A DNA stretch of 62,448 nt, taken from assembly GCA_964462445.1 (NCBI GenBank), contig CAYWXG010000008.1:1-62448 (forward strand), read 5' to 3'. Below the pieces are notes generated by a model, which saw only the letters and a list, made by a program, of their open reading frames with translations, had not been told where the DNA came from and did not search any database. The translations under genes and the position numbers were made by a program. The stretch is from JAGBWK01 sp964462445 (GTDB taxonomy: Bacteria; Bacteroidota; Bacteroidia; Bacteroidales; Muribaculaceae). Below, one piece after another: positions 23,417 through 32,147 of the stretch (positions are counted from its first letter, which is position 1; every line of letters begins with the position of its first letter).

Positions 23417-25201
23417 TTATTTCTTAGAAAGTTGCTCTTTGAGAGCAGCGAGAGCTTCGATGTCGCCGAGAGTAGTTTTTTCTACAGTAGTAGCGGCAAC
23501 GGGTTCAGCCTCTTTGCGAGGAGCACGTTTGGGAGCAGCTTTCTTAGCTTCAGCGCGTTCTGCCTTAGCTTCATCTTCGAAGATACGGCTGTGAGAAAGG
23601 ATGATGCGCTTAGAGTCTTTGTTGAACTCGATAACTTTGAAGTTGAGTTTTTCGTCAACTTTAGCTTGGCTGGCGTCTTCTTTAACGAGGTGTTTGGGAG
23701 TAGCGAACCCTTCAACACCGTAGGGAAGAGCGATAACAGCACCTTTGTCGAGCATTTCGATGATAGTACCTTCGTGGATAGAACCTACGGTGAAGATAGT
23801 TTCAAATACGTCCCAAGGATTTTCTTCGAGTTGCTTGTGACCGAGGCTCAAGCGACGGTTGTCTTTGTCGATTTCGAGAACTTGAACGTCGATATCAGCA
23901 CCGATTTGAGTGAATTCAGTGGGGTGTTTGATTTTCTTAGTCCAAGAGAGGTCAGAGATGTGGATGAGACCATCAACGCCTTCTTCGAGTTCAACGAATA
24001 CGCCGAAGTTGGTGAAGTTGCGCACTTTAGCAGTGTGCTTGCTACCAACGGGATATTTAGCTTCGATGTTTTCCCAGGGATCTTCTTTGAGTTGTTTGAT
24101 ACCGAGTGACATCTTGCGGTCTTCACGGTCGAGAGTGAGGACAACAGCTTCGATTTCGTCGCCTGCTTTCATGAAGTCTTGAGCAGAACGTAGGTGTTGA
24201 GACCAAGACATTTCGCTAACGTGGATAAGGCCTTCTACGCCGGGAGCGATTTCGATGAATGCGCCGTAATCAGCCATAACGACAACTTTACCTTTAACTT
24301 TGTCGCCCACTTTGAGGTCGGGGTTAAGGGCATCCCAAGGATGGGGTTGAAGTTGTTTCAAGCCGAGAGCGATACGTTTTTTCTCGTTATCGAAGTCGAG
24401 GATAACAACATTGAGTTTTTGGTCGAGGCTGACAACTTCTTCGGGATGGTTAACGCGTCCCCAAGAGAGGTCGGTGATGTGGATAAGACCGTCAACGCCG
24501 CCGAGGTCGATGAATACGCCGTAGGTAGTGATGTTTTTAACAGTACCTTCGAGAACTTGACCTTTTTCGAGTTTAGAGATGATTTCGCGTTTTTGTTGTT
24601 CGAGTTCAGCTTCGATGAGAGCTTTGTGGCTGACAACGACATTTTTGAATTCTTGGTTGATTTTAACAACTTTGAATTCCATAGTTTTGCCAACGAAGAT
24701 ATCGTAGTCGCGGATGGGTTTAACATCGATTTGAGAACCGGGGAGGAACGCTTCGATGCCGAATACATCAACGATCATACCACCCTTAGTGCGGCATTTG
24801 ATGTAACCCTTGATAATTTCATCGCTTTCGAGAGCTTGGTTAACGCGTTCCCAAGAGCGAGAAGCGCGAGCCTTGCGGTGAGAAAGGATGAGTTGTCCTT
24901 TTTTGTCTTCTTGGTTTTCGATGAACACTTCTACAACGTCGCCTACTTTGATTTCGGGGTTGTAGCGGAATTCACTAACGGGGATGATACCGTCAGATTT
25001 GTAACCGATGTTAACCACAGCTTCGCGTTTGTTGAGGGCGATGATGGTACCTTCGATTACGTCTTTGTCTTTTACGGTGTTAAGGCTCTCGTCGTAAGTT
25101 TTGGTAAGCTCTTCGCGAGATTTTCCACCAGTGGTTTCGCCTTTTTCGTAGGCATCCCAATCGAAATCAGCGATTGGAGAGTTTTTAACTTCTTCAGTCA
25201 T
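23417..25201 (-). CDS. rpsA: 30S ribosomal protein S1
   Basis: A 594-aa protein with six S1 RNA-binding repeats, for example DVIEGTIIALNKREAVVNIG, GQVLEGTVKNITTYGVFIDLG and GDKVKGKVVVMADYGAFIEI, then a charged Ala/Lys-rich tail. It binds mRNA on the small ribosomal subunit. Length and repeat count match the Bacteroidota form. Very strong codon bias produces long open frames on the opposite strand (to 336 codons), which are mirror artefacts. The leader of about 125 nt could host autoregulation, but no known motif is recognised. Confidence 0.97.
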   Translation of the reverse strand: MTEEVKNSPIADFDWDAYEKGETTGGKSREELTKTYDESLNTVKDKDVIEGTIIALNKREAVVNIGYKSDGIIPVSEFRYNPEIKVGDVVEVFIENQEDKKGQLILSHRKARASRSWERVNQALESDEIIKGYIKCRTKGGMIVDVFGIEAFLPGSQIDVKPIRDYDIFVGKTMEFKVVKINQEFKNVVVSHKALIEAELEQQKREIISKLEKGQVLEGTVKNITTYGVFIDLGGVDGLIHITDLSWGRVNHPEEVVSLDQKLNVVILDFDNEKKRIALGLKQLQPHPWDALNPDLKVGDKVKGKVVVMADYGAFIEIAPGVEGLIHVSEMSWSQHLRSAQDFMKAGDEIEAVVLTLDREDRKMSLGIKQLKEDPWENIEAKYPVGSKHTAKVRNFTNFGVFVELEEGVDGLIHISDLSWTKKIKHPTEFTQIGADIDVQVLEIDKDNRRLSLGHKQLEENPWDVFETIFTVGSIHEGTIIEMLDKGAVIALPYGVEGFATPKHLVKEDASQAKVDEKLNFKVIEFNKDSKRIILSHSRIFEDEAKAERAEAKKAAPKRAPRKEAEPVAATTVEKTTLGDIEALAALKEQLSKK

Positions 25202-25326
25202 TAAATTAAATGGTTAATAAATTAGTTAATTAAATCAGTTATGCTCAACAAGTTAGGCGCCATAAACTTCAATATTGGCGGGATTGCCAAGCGGATAGAA
25301 GTTTCCAGCACATAATTTGAGCGGTG

Positions 25327-25334
25327 CAAATGTA
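25327..25334 (-). promoter_or_regulatory. -7 promoter box of rpsA
   Basis: Minus-strand TACATTTG, about 125 bp before the rpsA ATG. Confidence 0.65.
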
Positions 25335-25379
25335 ATTAAAATCTTCCAATTAACCTAAATTTTGTTGCTAATTTTTATA

Positions 25380-25643
25380 TTGGTGTCCGCTAAAAATCAT
25401 TAGCGTATTCAGCAACTTCTAATTTCTCGGACAGCCGATGCTTTGGACGTAAAAGTTGCCATTTTTGTGCTGCAAAAGGCATAATAAGCCTAAAAACAGC
25501 AAGGACAGCCATTCAAGGGTACGTTTCTTTAGTACGAGGTTCTGATTTTTTAGCGGACAGCCGTTGACTCCCATTAAATAGGGGGCTTGTCTGTTGCCAA
25601 AACTGGTATAGTCAACCACAAAAACATGTTTAGCGGACAGTAA
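25380..25643. mobile_element. 264-bp transposon-like repeat, copy 2
   Basis: The same 264 bp as 16433-16696 in the same orientation, with no difference seen, again with TA at both edges. It separates rpsA from the receiver gene of the WYL-methylase-kinase module and marks one side of that block. The crossing minus-strand frame (to 25667) is the same one as in copy 1. Confidence 0.75.
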
Positions 25644-25714
25644 TATAATTTTTAAGCAGTTGCGCAAAAAAACGCAAAAAAGAAGCGACGAAATTACTAT
25701 TTATGAGTTCAATA

Positions 25715-26647
25715 TTATTGAACGGAACGCTTACTATGTTGATTCATATAAATGATAGCTGCATTATTCGAAATAGAATCCATCTTATCCCTATCACTAT
25801 ATGGAAGCGTACTCAGCCAATTCAAGATATTAAGAAGGGCATACACACCTGTTTTATTAGCATAGTTTGCTTTGCCAGATCTGATGTCTTCGTAGGTATT
25901 CAAGAATCTATGATTACCATCATTGCTGTATTCTACAAGAAAACGCATGAGTCCTTGAAGATATATCGGGACTATATCCCGCATTTCGCTTTTTCCGAAG
26001 AATTTACTATGCTCTGTTATTTTTGAAGGAACGAACTCAAACGGGATAAGCTTGATTTGAGACATGAACTTACAAATCCAATCAACAATGAGTCTTACTT
26101 TACCCGGAACGCTATTATCCATGTCAAAATTGTCGTTAGTCTCCATATCTATCAGTAACTCGACCAAATCTTGACCATCATATACATGAAATGCGTCCGA
26201 ATACTTCTGTTTAATCTTCGTAGTCTGGAATTGAGCCACAGCTTCCCTAATATCATCCAAAATTATTTCCTTATCTGCCGGTTTGTCATAATACTGACGT
26301 TTGAGCCATGGGGTATCTTTAGGAATAAGATATGGAAGCACATCCTTCCACCGTTCGCCGCCTGCGGTGTAGACGAACCATGGAATATCAACTCTAAGAC
26401 GATACAGATTTATGATTGCGTAAGTCAAAGCGTCTAAAACTGCCACACCTCCAGGTTTGATAAGGCAATTAGCATCAAGTATGATTGCCTCATAAGACTT
26501 GTCTCTGTCCTGAAGCTTACGAATCCCATCATCAACACATTCCGCGACTTCCAATAAGATTCCTTTTTGATTGTGGGCAAATTTCATAAATCCCTGCTGT
26601 GGCTCATCATCAATCCACAGTACTTTAATAATATGCTGATCACTCAT
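25715..26647 (-). CDS. receiver-domain protein with novel C-terminal domain
   Basis: A 310-aa protein. The first 130 residues are a complete response-regulator receiver: acidic pocket D13-D14 (LWIDDEP), phosphoacceptor D58 (AIILDANC), conserved T94 (FVYTAGG) and K122 (YYDKP). The remaining 180 residues are mostly helical and match no output domain I know; no DNA-binding helix-turn-helix is evident. The start overlaps the end of the methylase-kinase gene by 8 bp, a strong sign that the two work together as sensor and receiver. The output may be an effector or a protein-protein switch. A receiver phosphorylated by the upstream GHKL domain is inferred, not shown. Confidence 0.8.
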   Translation of the reverse strand: MSDQHIIKVLWIDDEPQQGFMKFAHNQKGILLEVAECVDDGIRKLQDRDKSYEAIILDANCLIKPGGVAVLDALTYAIINLYRLRVDIPWFVYTAGGERWKDVLPYLIPKDTPWLKRQYYDKPADKEIILDDIREAVAQFQTTKIKQKYSDAFHVYDGQDLVELLIDMETNDNFDMDNSVPGKVRLIVDWICKFMSQIKLIPFEFVPSKITEHSKFFGKSEMRDIVPIYLQGLMRFLVEYSNDGNHRFLNTYEDIRSGKANYANKTGVYALLNILNWLSTLPYSDRDKMDSISNNAAIIYMNQHSKRSVQ

Positions 26648-29123
26648 ACGATGTTTCGATTAAAGGTATGAAAATGACATATCTGATAGTAAAGCCTTCC
26701 GGATCATTGGTAAGCTCCTCCAGATGAATATTTCCACAATAATGTTCTACGATAGACTTCATTTGGTAACCTCCAATACCGGAACCGGAGCCTTTTCCCC
26801 ATTCAAAAACTCGTGTTGGATTCATGCCCGGAGGGAGTGGCGTTCCGTTATTTGATACATAAATCCTAAGATACGGTCTACTTTCAATTTCAACACATCT
26901 GAAATTAACAGCGATAAAGTAGTCTCCACGGTTTTTGTCCGTAAAACCGTATTTCCGTGCATTGGAGAATATGTTTTCAAAAAGGATTTTAAAATCCTGT
27001 TCAGAGAAACGGAAAGTTGGTGTTTCATTCTCTTGGAGTTCACCAACCCATCTAACAGGATATCTCGTAGGTTTGAGCTCTTTTGCATTTCGAGCAATGA
27101 AATCACAAAAGTCTATATCTGTCACTTCGCTAAACGATACAGTATCGGTCAGGTGCTTTAACAAATCGGTTGCCTTATTCAAGCCATTCCTGATACCTGT
27201 GAGTTCTTCAAATAACGATGTGTGGAACAGCTTATCAACTTCGGTTTCTTTGGTCAGCGGTTCTGGGCTATTCTCAATAAAAGCATACAGGCTTTCAAAT
27301 GATGGAATCACATCATTTAATACTTGTCCAATTCTATGCTTTCGAGTTTCCAATTCTCTTTTAGCCTCTTCTTCCCTCTTAGAACGAAGTATATCGTTCT
27401 CTATATCGAGTTTAGCGATAAGTGAGTTTTGATAATCAGCTATGGCGGCTCGCTGTTCCTCTAATGGAGGAACGACTATTTGCAGTTTACTGAAATGTTT
27501 ACCATACTCAGTCGGCCTTCTAAATTTCAGTCTCCTCTTAACATAGTCTTTTGTCAGTTCAAGTATCAAATACTGAGGCAGTATGATACTTTTATCAGGG
27601 ACAAAAGCTATATTATTGCGATGTGTATAAATCGGTTCCTTATCAATATGCAGAACTGCTCCTCTGGAACCTGCCGGGCTAATCCAAACGCAGTCTTCAT
27701 CGATACGAATTGAGGATTTCATTGTTTTACCCAATGCAATTTCCTGCGATGAATAGCTTTTAAGAATATTTAGGTTATCAAACGAGGATAAGGTTGCCCA
27801 ACGAACATTGTCCTGTCCTTCCGCTATTTGAACTCCAATGAAGTTGCCAATTTCATCTATGCTCATTAATTTAGAGCCAGACGGGACGTTCAAAGAGAGC
27901 TCGTAATAGTTCTCTGGTTCAAGTGAGTAATTTTTGCTCTTGATAAGCGTGTTGCTCACTACAATTTTGTATTCAGATTCGTTTTTCCACGCATCTATGA
28001 TTTGATTGTATTGGAGCACGTTTGTCTTTTCGTCGATATAGTTACGAGCGTCCAAAATTGAAACCTTATCCCGCTGAGTGTCATCTTTCCGGGGATTCAC
28101 CACGAGAAGCATAGTTTGTATGCCGGTATATGGCGCAAATAATCCCGCTGGCAACATCACCACACCTGATATGGCATCACGGTCAATCAACTCATTCTTA
28201 ATCTTAAGATGTGAGAAACTGAATCCGGCAGGAAGGATAAATACGCCAACTTTCCCATCGTTAACGCACTTACGAATCAATTGAGCAGCTAAATTATCCG
28301 CACTGTTGCGCATAGGCTCAAATGGAGGTGTAGAAATCATTGCCTCATATGATGAGAAAGATGACTGCGTGGAATCACAACATTTTATAGTAGCATCGTC
28401 ATATTCATACCATAACATGCGCAACTCAGCGATGCTTTGTATTACAGGATTGACATCTTCACCAAAGTAGCTAATGAACGGAGCGTCGGCCGTTATATAC
28501 GTGCCTATACCACAACATGGGTTATAGACAACACCAATGCGTGTATACATGTGCATTATTTCCACGACCACATTGGAAAGTTCCTTCGGCTGCATATATT
28601 CACCACGGAAGCGAGATGTAGAGAAAATACGAAGGATTACATTATCAATTGCCTCATCCAAATAAGGCATATACCATTTGTCGTCAATTGACAAAAGACG
28701 AGATACCACTTCCAGCAAAAAGGATGGCTCCCACTGCGGTCGAAACAGAGCGGAACTGTCATCAGTGTTAGCCGGTTCATTGTGAAAAGAATGGGCTATT
28801 GCAACCAATTCCTTAGATGAAGCAATGTCTCCAATGATGTTGATATTGCCTATGCAATCCTTCTGCCATCGTTCAATAGTTTCATCTGAAAAAGATATTT
28901 TCGCATACTCAATATCTGCTCCACGTGACCAACCCCAAATAAGGTTGTCTTCATCATTGTCTGCGACAAAGTTCTCGACAATACGCAATTTACCGGCCTT
29001 GCGGAGGTATAACACAAGTAAAATCCAGAGCGGATATTTGGGATTATGACCGAAGAATATATCGATTGCTTCCTTAAACAGGTTCTCAGAATTTTTAACG
29101 AGAGTATCAGTGGATATTATCAT
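26640..29123 (-). CDS. HsdM/HsdS-like methylase fused to a GHKL kinase-type ATPase
   Basis: An 827-aa fusion. Residues about 1-400 resemble type I N6-adenine methylases (HsdM): SAM-binding motif I is V198-V-Y-N-P-C-C-G-I-G207, and the catalytic (D/N/S)PP(Y/F) motif is replaced by T265-P-P-F. Residues about 415-585 look like an HsdS target-recognition region ending in VPPLEEQRAAIADYQ and a coiled coil. A charged helical segment around H596 (RKHRIGQVLNDVI) could be a phosphoacceptor helix. Residues about 705-820 are a GHKL ATPase with N-box N717/N721 (FENIFSNARKYG), VSNNGTPLP, and the G2 box GKGSGSGIGGYQMKSIV. It seems to be a DNA-reading sensor kinase. No restriction subunit is nearby. Confidence 0.8.
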   Translation of the reverse strand: MIISTDTLVKNSENLFKEAIDIFFGHNPKYPLWILLVLYLRKAGKLRIVENFVADNDEDNLIWGWSRGADIEYAKISFSDETIERWQKDCIGNINIIGDIASSKELVAIAHSFHNEPANTDDSSALFRPQWEPSFLLEVVSRLLSIDDKWYMPYLDEAIDNVILRIFSTSRFRGEYMQPKELSNVVVEIMHMYTRIGVVYNPCCGIGTYITADAPFISYFGEDVNPVIQSIAELRMLWYEYDDATIKCCDSTQSSFSSYEAMISTPPFEPMRNSADNLAAQLIRKCVNDGKVGVFILPAGFSFSHLKIKNELIDRDAISGVVMLPAGLFAPYTGIQTMLLVVNPRKDDTQRDKVSILDARNYIDEKTNVLQYNQIIDAWKNESEYKIVVSNTLIKSKNYSLEPENYYELSLNVPSGSKLMSIDEIGNFIGVQIAEGQDNVRWATLSSFDNLNILKSYSSQEIALGKTMKSSIRIDEDCVWISPAGSRGAVLHIDKEPIYTHRNNIAFVPDKSIILPQYLILELTKDYVKRRLKFRRPTEYGKHFSKLQIVVPPLEEQRAAIADYQNSLIAKLDIENDILRSKREEEAKRELETRKHRIGQVLNDVIPSFESLYAFIENSPEPLTKETEVDKLFHTSLFEELTGIRNGLNKATDLLKHLTDTVSFSEVTDIDFCDFIARNAKELKPTRYPVRWVGELQENETPTFRFSEQDFKILFENIFSNARKYGFTDKNRGDYFIAVNFRCVEIESRPYLRIYVSNNGTPLPPGMNPTRVFEWGKGSGSGIGGYQMKSIVEHYCGNIHLEELTNDPEGFTIRYVIFIPLIETSYE

Positions 29124-29162
29124 AACAAACTGGATTTAAAAGGTGAAAAAACTTTTACGATG

Positions 29163-29170
29163 CAAAATTA
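29163..29170 (-). promoter_or_regulatory. -7 promoter box of the methylase-kinase gene
   Basis: Minus-strand TAATTTTG, 39 bp before the ATG at 29123 and just after the WYL stop at 29183, giving the sensor and receiver genes their own promoter beside the regulator. Confidence 0.65.
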
Positions 29171-29182
29171 CTAGCTATGTGT

Positions 29183-30193
29183 TCAGTTTATCTGAACGAA
29201 TTGATAATTCTTCAAAGTTTTGCTCACCTCCATTGAAATTATATCGACGAGCTTTTGCGGTTTCAAAACTGTGATAGCAGATCCATAGGATAAGAGCAGC
29301 TGTATAAGTTCTCTGTTTATTATGGTCTTTATTTCAAATATTGTTTCGTTCTCTCGTTTTTCAATAGGCTTTTGATTAGGTAGTATTGGTTTTGTTTGAA
29401 TATAATCTAAAGATTGGGAGGAAACTGAGAAGTTGATTACTTCTGTCTCATCAAAAAGGTTCGATACTCCAATGACATCCTCAAAGATGTCATTGAAGTC
29501 AAACCTTGTGTTGGGAACATAAGGTACTGTACTATTTGAAATATCCTCTATACGATCCAGGGGGAAATTTGAGAGGTTACTTTTCCCATCGACACATCCA
29601 AACAGAAACCATCTTTTATTATACTGTTTTAGATAATAAGGATGGAAATTATACACAAGTGGAGCTTTACCAAATGGTCGATAAGTGATAATCAATGACT
29701 GCTCGGCAATTATCGCACTGAATAATCGTGAAAAGTGATTACGATTTTTGAGATAGATATTATCGTCAAACCCAACAACCGAGTCTTTTGTGGTAGGTAT
29801 ATTGAGGGTGGACTTGAAATGATTTATCATTTCATCAATCCACTCAAAATTTGGCATACCCTCAAACTTTGACAGAATAAAAATGGTTTGAGCCAACTTC
29901 GCCATGCCATCATCATCTAAGGGTATATTATAGATGGAAAAGTTCTTATCCTCGTATTCGTAGAATAGATATCTTCCTGATTTCCTTTGGATAATCCTTG
30001 CCTCCGGGAAATTGCTCTCAATTCCGCGAAGATCCTCTAAAATGGTATTTTTGGAAGTAACAGGCTTATACCCTGCATCTTCGAGCGCAACGTTGCACTT
30101 CTCCATCATATCCATGATAGAGTATTGTTTCGGACTACGAAGACACCTATCTATGATTTTCTGCCGTATCAGTGCGTTTTTAGTCTGCGCCAT
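29183..30193 (-). CDS. WYL-domain transcriptional regulator
   Basis: A 336-aa regulator. The N-terminus (AQTKNALIRQKIIDRCL, then YSIMDMMEKCNVALED) is a winged helix. The middle holds a WYL domain: LIITYRPFG, then NFHPYYLKQYNKRWFLFGCV with W-F-L in place of W-Y-L, and NFPLDRIEDI. WYL proteins sense nucleic-acid or nucleotide ligands and commonly repress phage-defence operons. I use ATG 30193 (MAQTKNA) rather than 30250 because the shorter form starts at the conserved helix. It lies directly upstream of the methylase-kinase gene and probably controls it. Confidence 0.87.
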   Translation of the reverse strand: MAQTKNALIRQKIIDRCLRSPKQYSIMDMMEKCNVALEDAGYKPVTSKNTILEDLRGIESNFPEARIIQRKSGRYLFYEYEDKNFSIYNIPLDDDGMAKLAQTIFILSKFEGMPNFEWIDEMINHFKSTLNIPTTKDSVVGFDDNIYLKNRNHFSRLFSAIIAEQSLIITYRPFGKAPLVYNFHPYYLKQYNKRWFLFGCVDGKSNLSNFPLDRIEDISNSTVPYVPNTRFDFNDIFEDVIGVSNLFDETEVINFSVSSQSLDYIQTKPILPNQKPIEKRENETIFEIKTIINRELIQLLLSYGSAITVLKPQKLVDIISMEVSKTLKNYQFVQIN

Positions 30194-30342
30194 ATTAAAT
30201 AAAAAAGAATACCTAAGTAGCATCTGAAGGCAGTCCAAAGCCTGTAACAACTACTAAGGTGTTCTCAAAAAATTTTCGGCTCTCGCCGTATGTTTTTGAT
30301 TTATCTATTGGACCATTTACAGATGAAGTCCTTGTTAGACTG

Positions 30343-30350
30343 CAAAGTTA
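30343..30350 (-). promoter_or_regulatory. -7 promoter box of the WYL regulator
   Basis: Minus-strand TAACTTTG, about 150 bp before ATG 30193, giving an unusually long leader. Confidence 0.6.
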
Positions 30351-30422
30351 ACAATTTTTCTGAGATTAAGGTAATTTGACTCAGTGATTACACATTCATA
30401 TTCAATGGAGTATCAAAAAGAA

Positions 30423-30469
30423 GAAAAAAAGAAGCGAGTTAAACCTGAAGTATAAGATTTAAACTCGCT
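30423..30469 (-). terminator. terminator of tRNA-Leu(CAG)
   Basis: AGCGAGTTTAAA pairs with TTAACTCGCT (arms about 30433-30443 and 30458-30469); the minus strand continues into CTTTTTTT. Confidence 0.8.
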
Positions 30470-30475
30470 GAAAAG

Positions 30476-30556
30476 TGCCCGGAACAAGACTCGAACTTGC
30501 ACGCCTCGCGGCACTCGCACCTGAAACGAGCGCGTCTACCATTCCGCCACCCGGGC
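30476..30556 (-). tRNA. tRNA-Leu(CAG)
   Basis: Starts GCCCGGGTGGCGGAATGG, has anticodon stem CTCGT/GCGAG with loop TTCAGGT (CAG), a long variable arm and T-arm AAGTTCGAGTCTT. CCA is not encoded. Its 3' end faces the WYL-methylase-kinase block, as with islands that insert at tRNA 3' ends. Confidence 0.95.
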
Positions 30557-30566
30557 ATTGCGTTGG

Positions 30567-30574
30567 CAAAGGTA
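30567..30574 (-). promoter_or_regulatory. -7 promoter box of tRNA-Leu(CAG)
   Basis: Minus-strand TACCTTTG, 11 bp before the tRNA. Confidence 0.75.
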
Positions 30575-30673
30575 GTAATTTTTTTTTGCCGTACAAACTT
30601 TTATGTGCTAATCTCATTTTAAGTATAGGCACATGGTGTAGATATGATTAGATAGTGTCAGGCGGGCGTTGGG

Positions 30674-31156
30674 TTATCTTTTAGTACGGAAAAAGTCGCG
30701 CATGAGGGCGGAACATTCGTCGGCGAGTATCCCTTTTGTCAGAGTTGCTTTGGGGTGGAAAGGGGCGATTGGAGAAATTGCTTTACGTCCGTCGATTGCG
30801 GGCCGTGGATAAATAAAGGTGGAGTATCCGCGCTTATCGTCGTCAGCTCCGTAAACGATGCGGCTTATTTGGCTCCAAGCAATAGCTCCGGCACACATCA
30901 AGCATGGTTCAACGGTTACGTATAATGTAGCTCCTGTAAGGTATTTGCCTCCAATGGTTTGAGTGGCGGCGGTGATTGCGAGCATTTCGGCATGGGCAGT
31001 CACGTCGTTGAGGGTTTCTGTCATGTTGTGACCACGGCCTATCACCTGACCGTTGGCAACGATAACGGCGCCGATAGGTATTTCGTCGGCATTAAGGGCA
31101 GCACGAGCTTCCTCTAAAGCCATTCGCATAAATCGGGCGTCAATTTCTTCTTGCAT
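30674..31156 (-). CDS. tadA: tRNA adenosine(34) deaminase
   Basis: A 160-aa zinc deaminase that converts the wobble A34 of tRNA-Arg(ACG) to inosine. The cytidine-deaminase-fold motifs are H55-A-E57 (AHAEMLAI) and P84-C85-x2-C88 (EPCLMCAGAI). It starts 13 bp after the rnz stop and is probably co-transcribed with it. Confidence 0.93.
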   Translation of the reverse strand: MQEEIDARFMRMALEEARAALNADEIPIGAVIVANGQVIGRGHNMTETLNDVTAHAEMLAITAATQTIGGKYLTGATLYVTVEPCLMCAGAIAWSQISRIVYGADDDKRGYSTFIYPRPAIDGRKAISPIAPFHPKATLTKGILADECSALMRDFFRTKR

Positions 31157-31169
31157 AGTTGGGATTAAT

Positions 31170-32084
31170 TTACGAAATATCTATTGTCATGCCTTCATTT
31201 GCGGCGATAGTGTTAGGAAAAATACGGCAAGCATCGTCGAGGTGTATAGATTCATCGAGGTAGCTTTTAGAATAATGTCCTATGATTAGTTTTTTGGCTT
31301 CAGCGTCGACTGCGATTTGCGCAGCTTGTCCGGCGGTAGAGTGTCCACGTTGTGCTGCTTTTTCCATTTTGGAATCGTCGTAGGTGGCTTCGTGGTAAAT
31401 TACATCGCAACCTTTGACTGCTTCAGCCACAAGGGGATTATAGATTGTGTCGGAACAGTAAGCGTAGCTAAAAGAAGGTTGAGCGGGAGTGGTCAGGCGA
31501 TGATTTGGTATAATCTTGCCGTCGGGTGAAACAAAGTCGTTGCCCGCTTTGATGGCCTGGCGCATGGCGATAGGGACATTGTAGAAATCAACCATTTCGC
31601 GGTTGAGATGTCGCAATTTTGGTTTTTCGCGGAAGATGAACCCAACGCAAGGCACGCGATGATAAAGAGGGAATGTCTCGACGATGAGCGATTTGTCCTC
31701 GTAGATAATGGCGTTTTCCGGTTTTATTATATTGAATTTGAGTTCATAGGGGCGTTCACGGCAGAAGAAGTCGACAATTTGCTGAATAATTTCGGCACCT
31801 TCAGCGAAAGTGTGAATTGTGATGGTTCCTTCAATGTCATGTAGCGCCATAGTAGAAAGAAGTCCGGGAAGTCCGAGACAATGGTCGCCGTGGAGGTGGG
31901 AAATAAATATGTGGTTGAGGCGCGAATATTTTAGCTTCATGCGCCGCATAGCGAGTTGCGCCCCTTCCCCGCAGTCGATCATCATTAATTTGTCGCGATA
32001 GTCGATAACTTGGCAAGAGGGCATGTGGCGAAGCGAAGGAGTGGCAGAACCGCAGCCGAGAATATTTACTTTAAAATCAGACAT
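31170..32084 (-). CDS. rnz: ribonuclease Z
   Basis: A 304-aa metallo-beta-lactamase-fold nuclease that trims tRNA 3' trailers. The metal-binding motif is H63-L-H65-G-D67-H68 (FISHLHGDHCLGLPG), with the later DTIYNPLV and IIGHYSKSY segments supplying further ligands. Because some tRNAs here lack an encoded CCA, RNase Z fits their maturation. It is followed by tadA, another tRNA-maturation gene. Confidence 0.94.
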   Translation of the reverse strand: MSDFKVNILGCGSATPSLRHMPSCQVIDYRDKLMMIDCGEGAQLAMRRMKLKYSRLNHIFISHLHGDHCLGLPGLLSTMALHDIEGTITIHTFAEGAEIIQQIVDFFCRERPYELKFNIIKPENAIIYEDKSLIVETFPLYHRVPCVGFIFREKPKLRHLNREMVDFYNVPIAMRQAIKAGNDFVSPDGKIIPNHRLTTPAQPSFSYAYCSDTIYNPLVAEAVKGCDVIYHEATYDDSKMEKAAQRGHSTAGQAAQIAVDAEAKKLIIGHYSKSYLDESIHLDDACRIFPNTIAANEGMTIDIS

Positions 32085-32147
32085 TTTATGTAGTTTTCAT
32101 GGATTTTGGAGAAATCAATTCTCTAAATAAATGAAATAGGTAAAGAG

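Noticed and set aside
24194..25204. 336-codon frame opposite rpsA, and others opposite fba and glyS
   Set aside because: Strong codon bias of highly expressed genes leaves the antisense frame free of stops; the peptides have no recognisable domain.
26640..29123. Plain type I restriction-modification HsdM/HsdS
   Set aside because: No HsdR is adjacent, the catalytic motif is altered, and the protein carries a GHKL ATPase with a coupled receiver gene.
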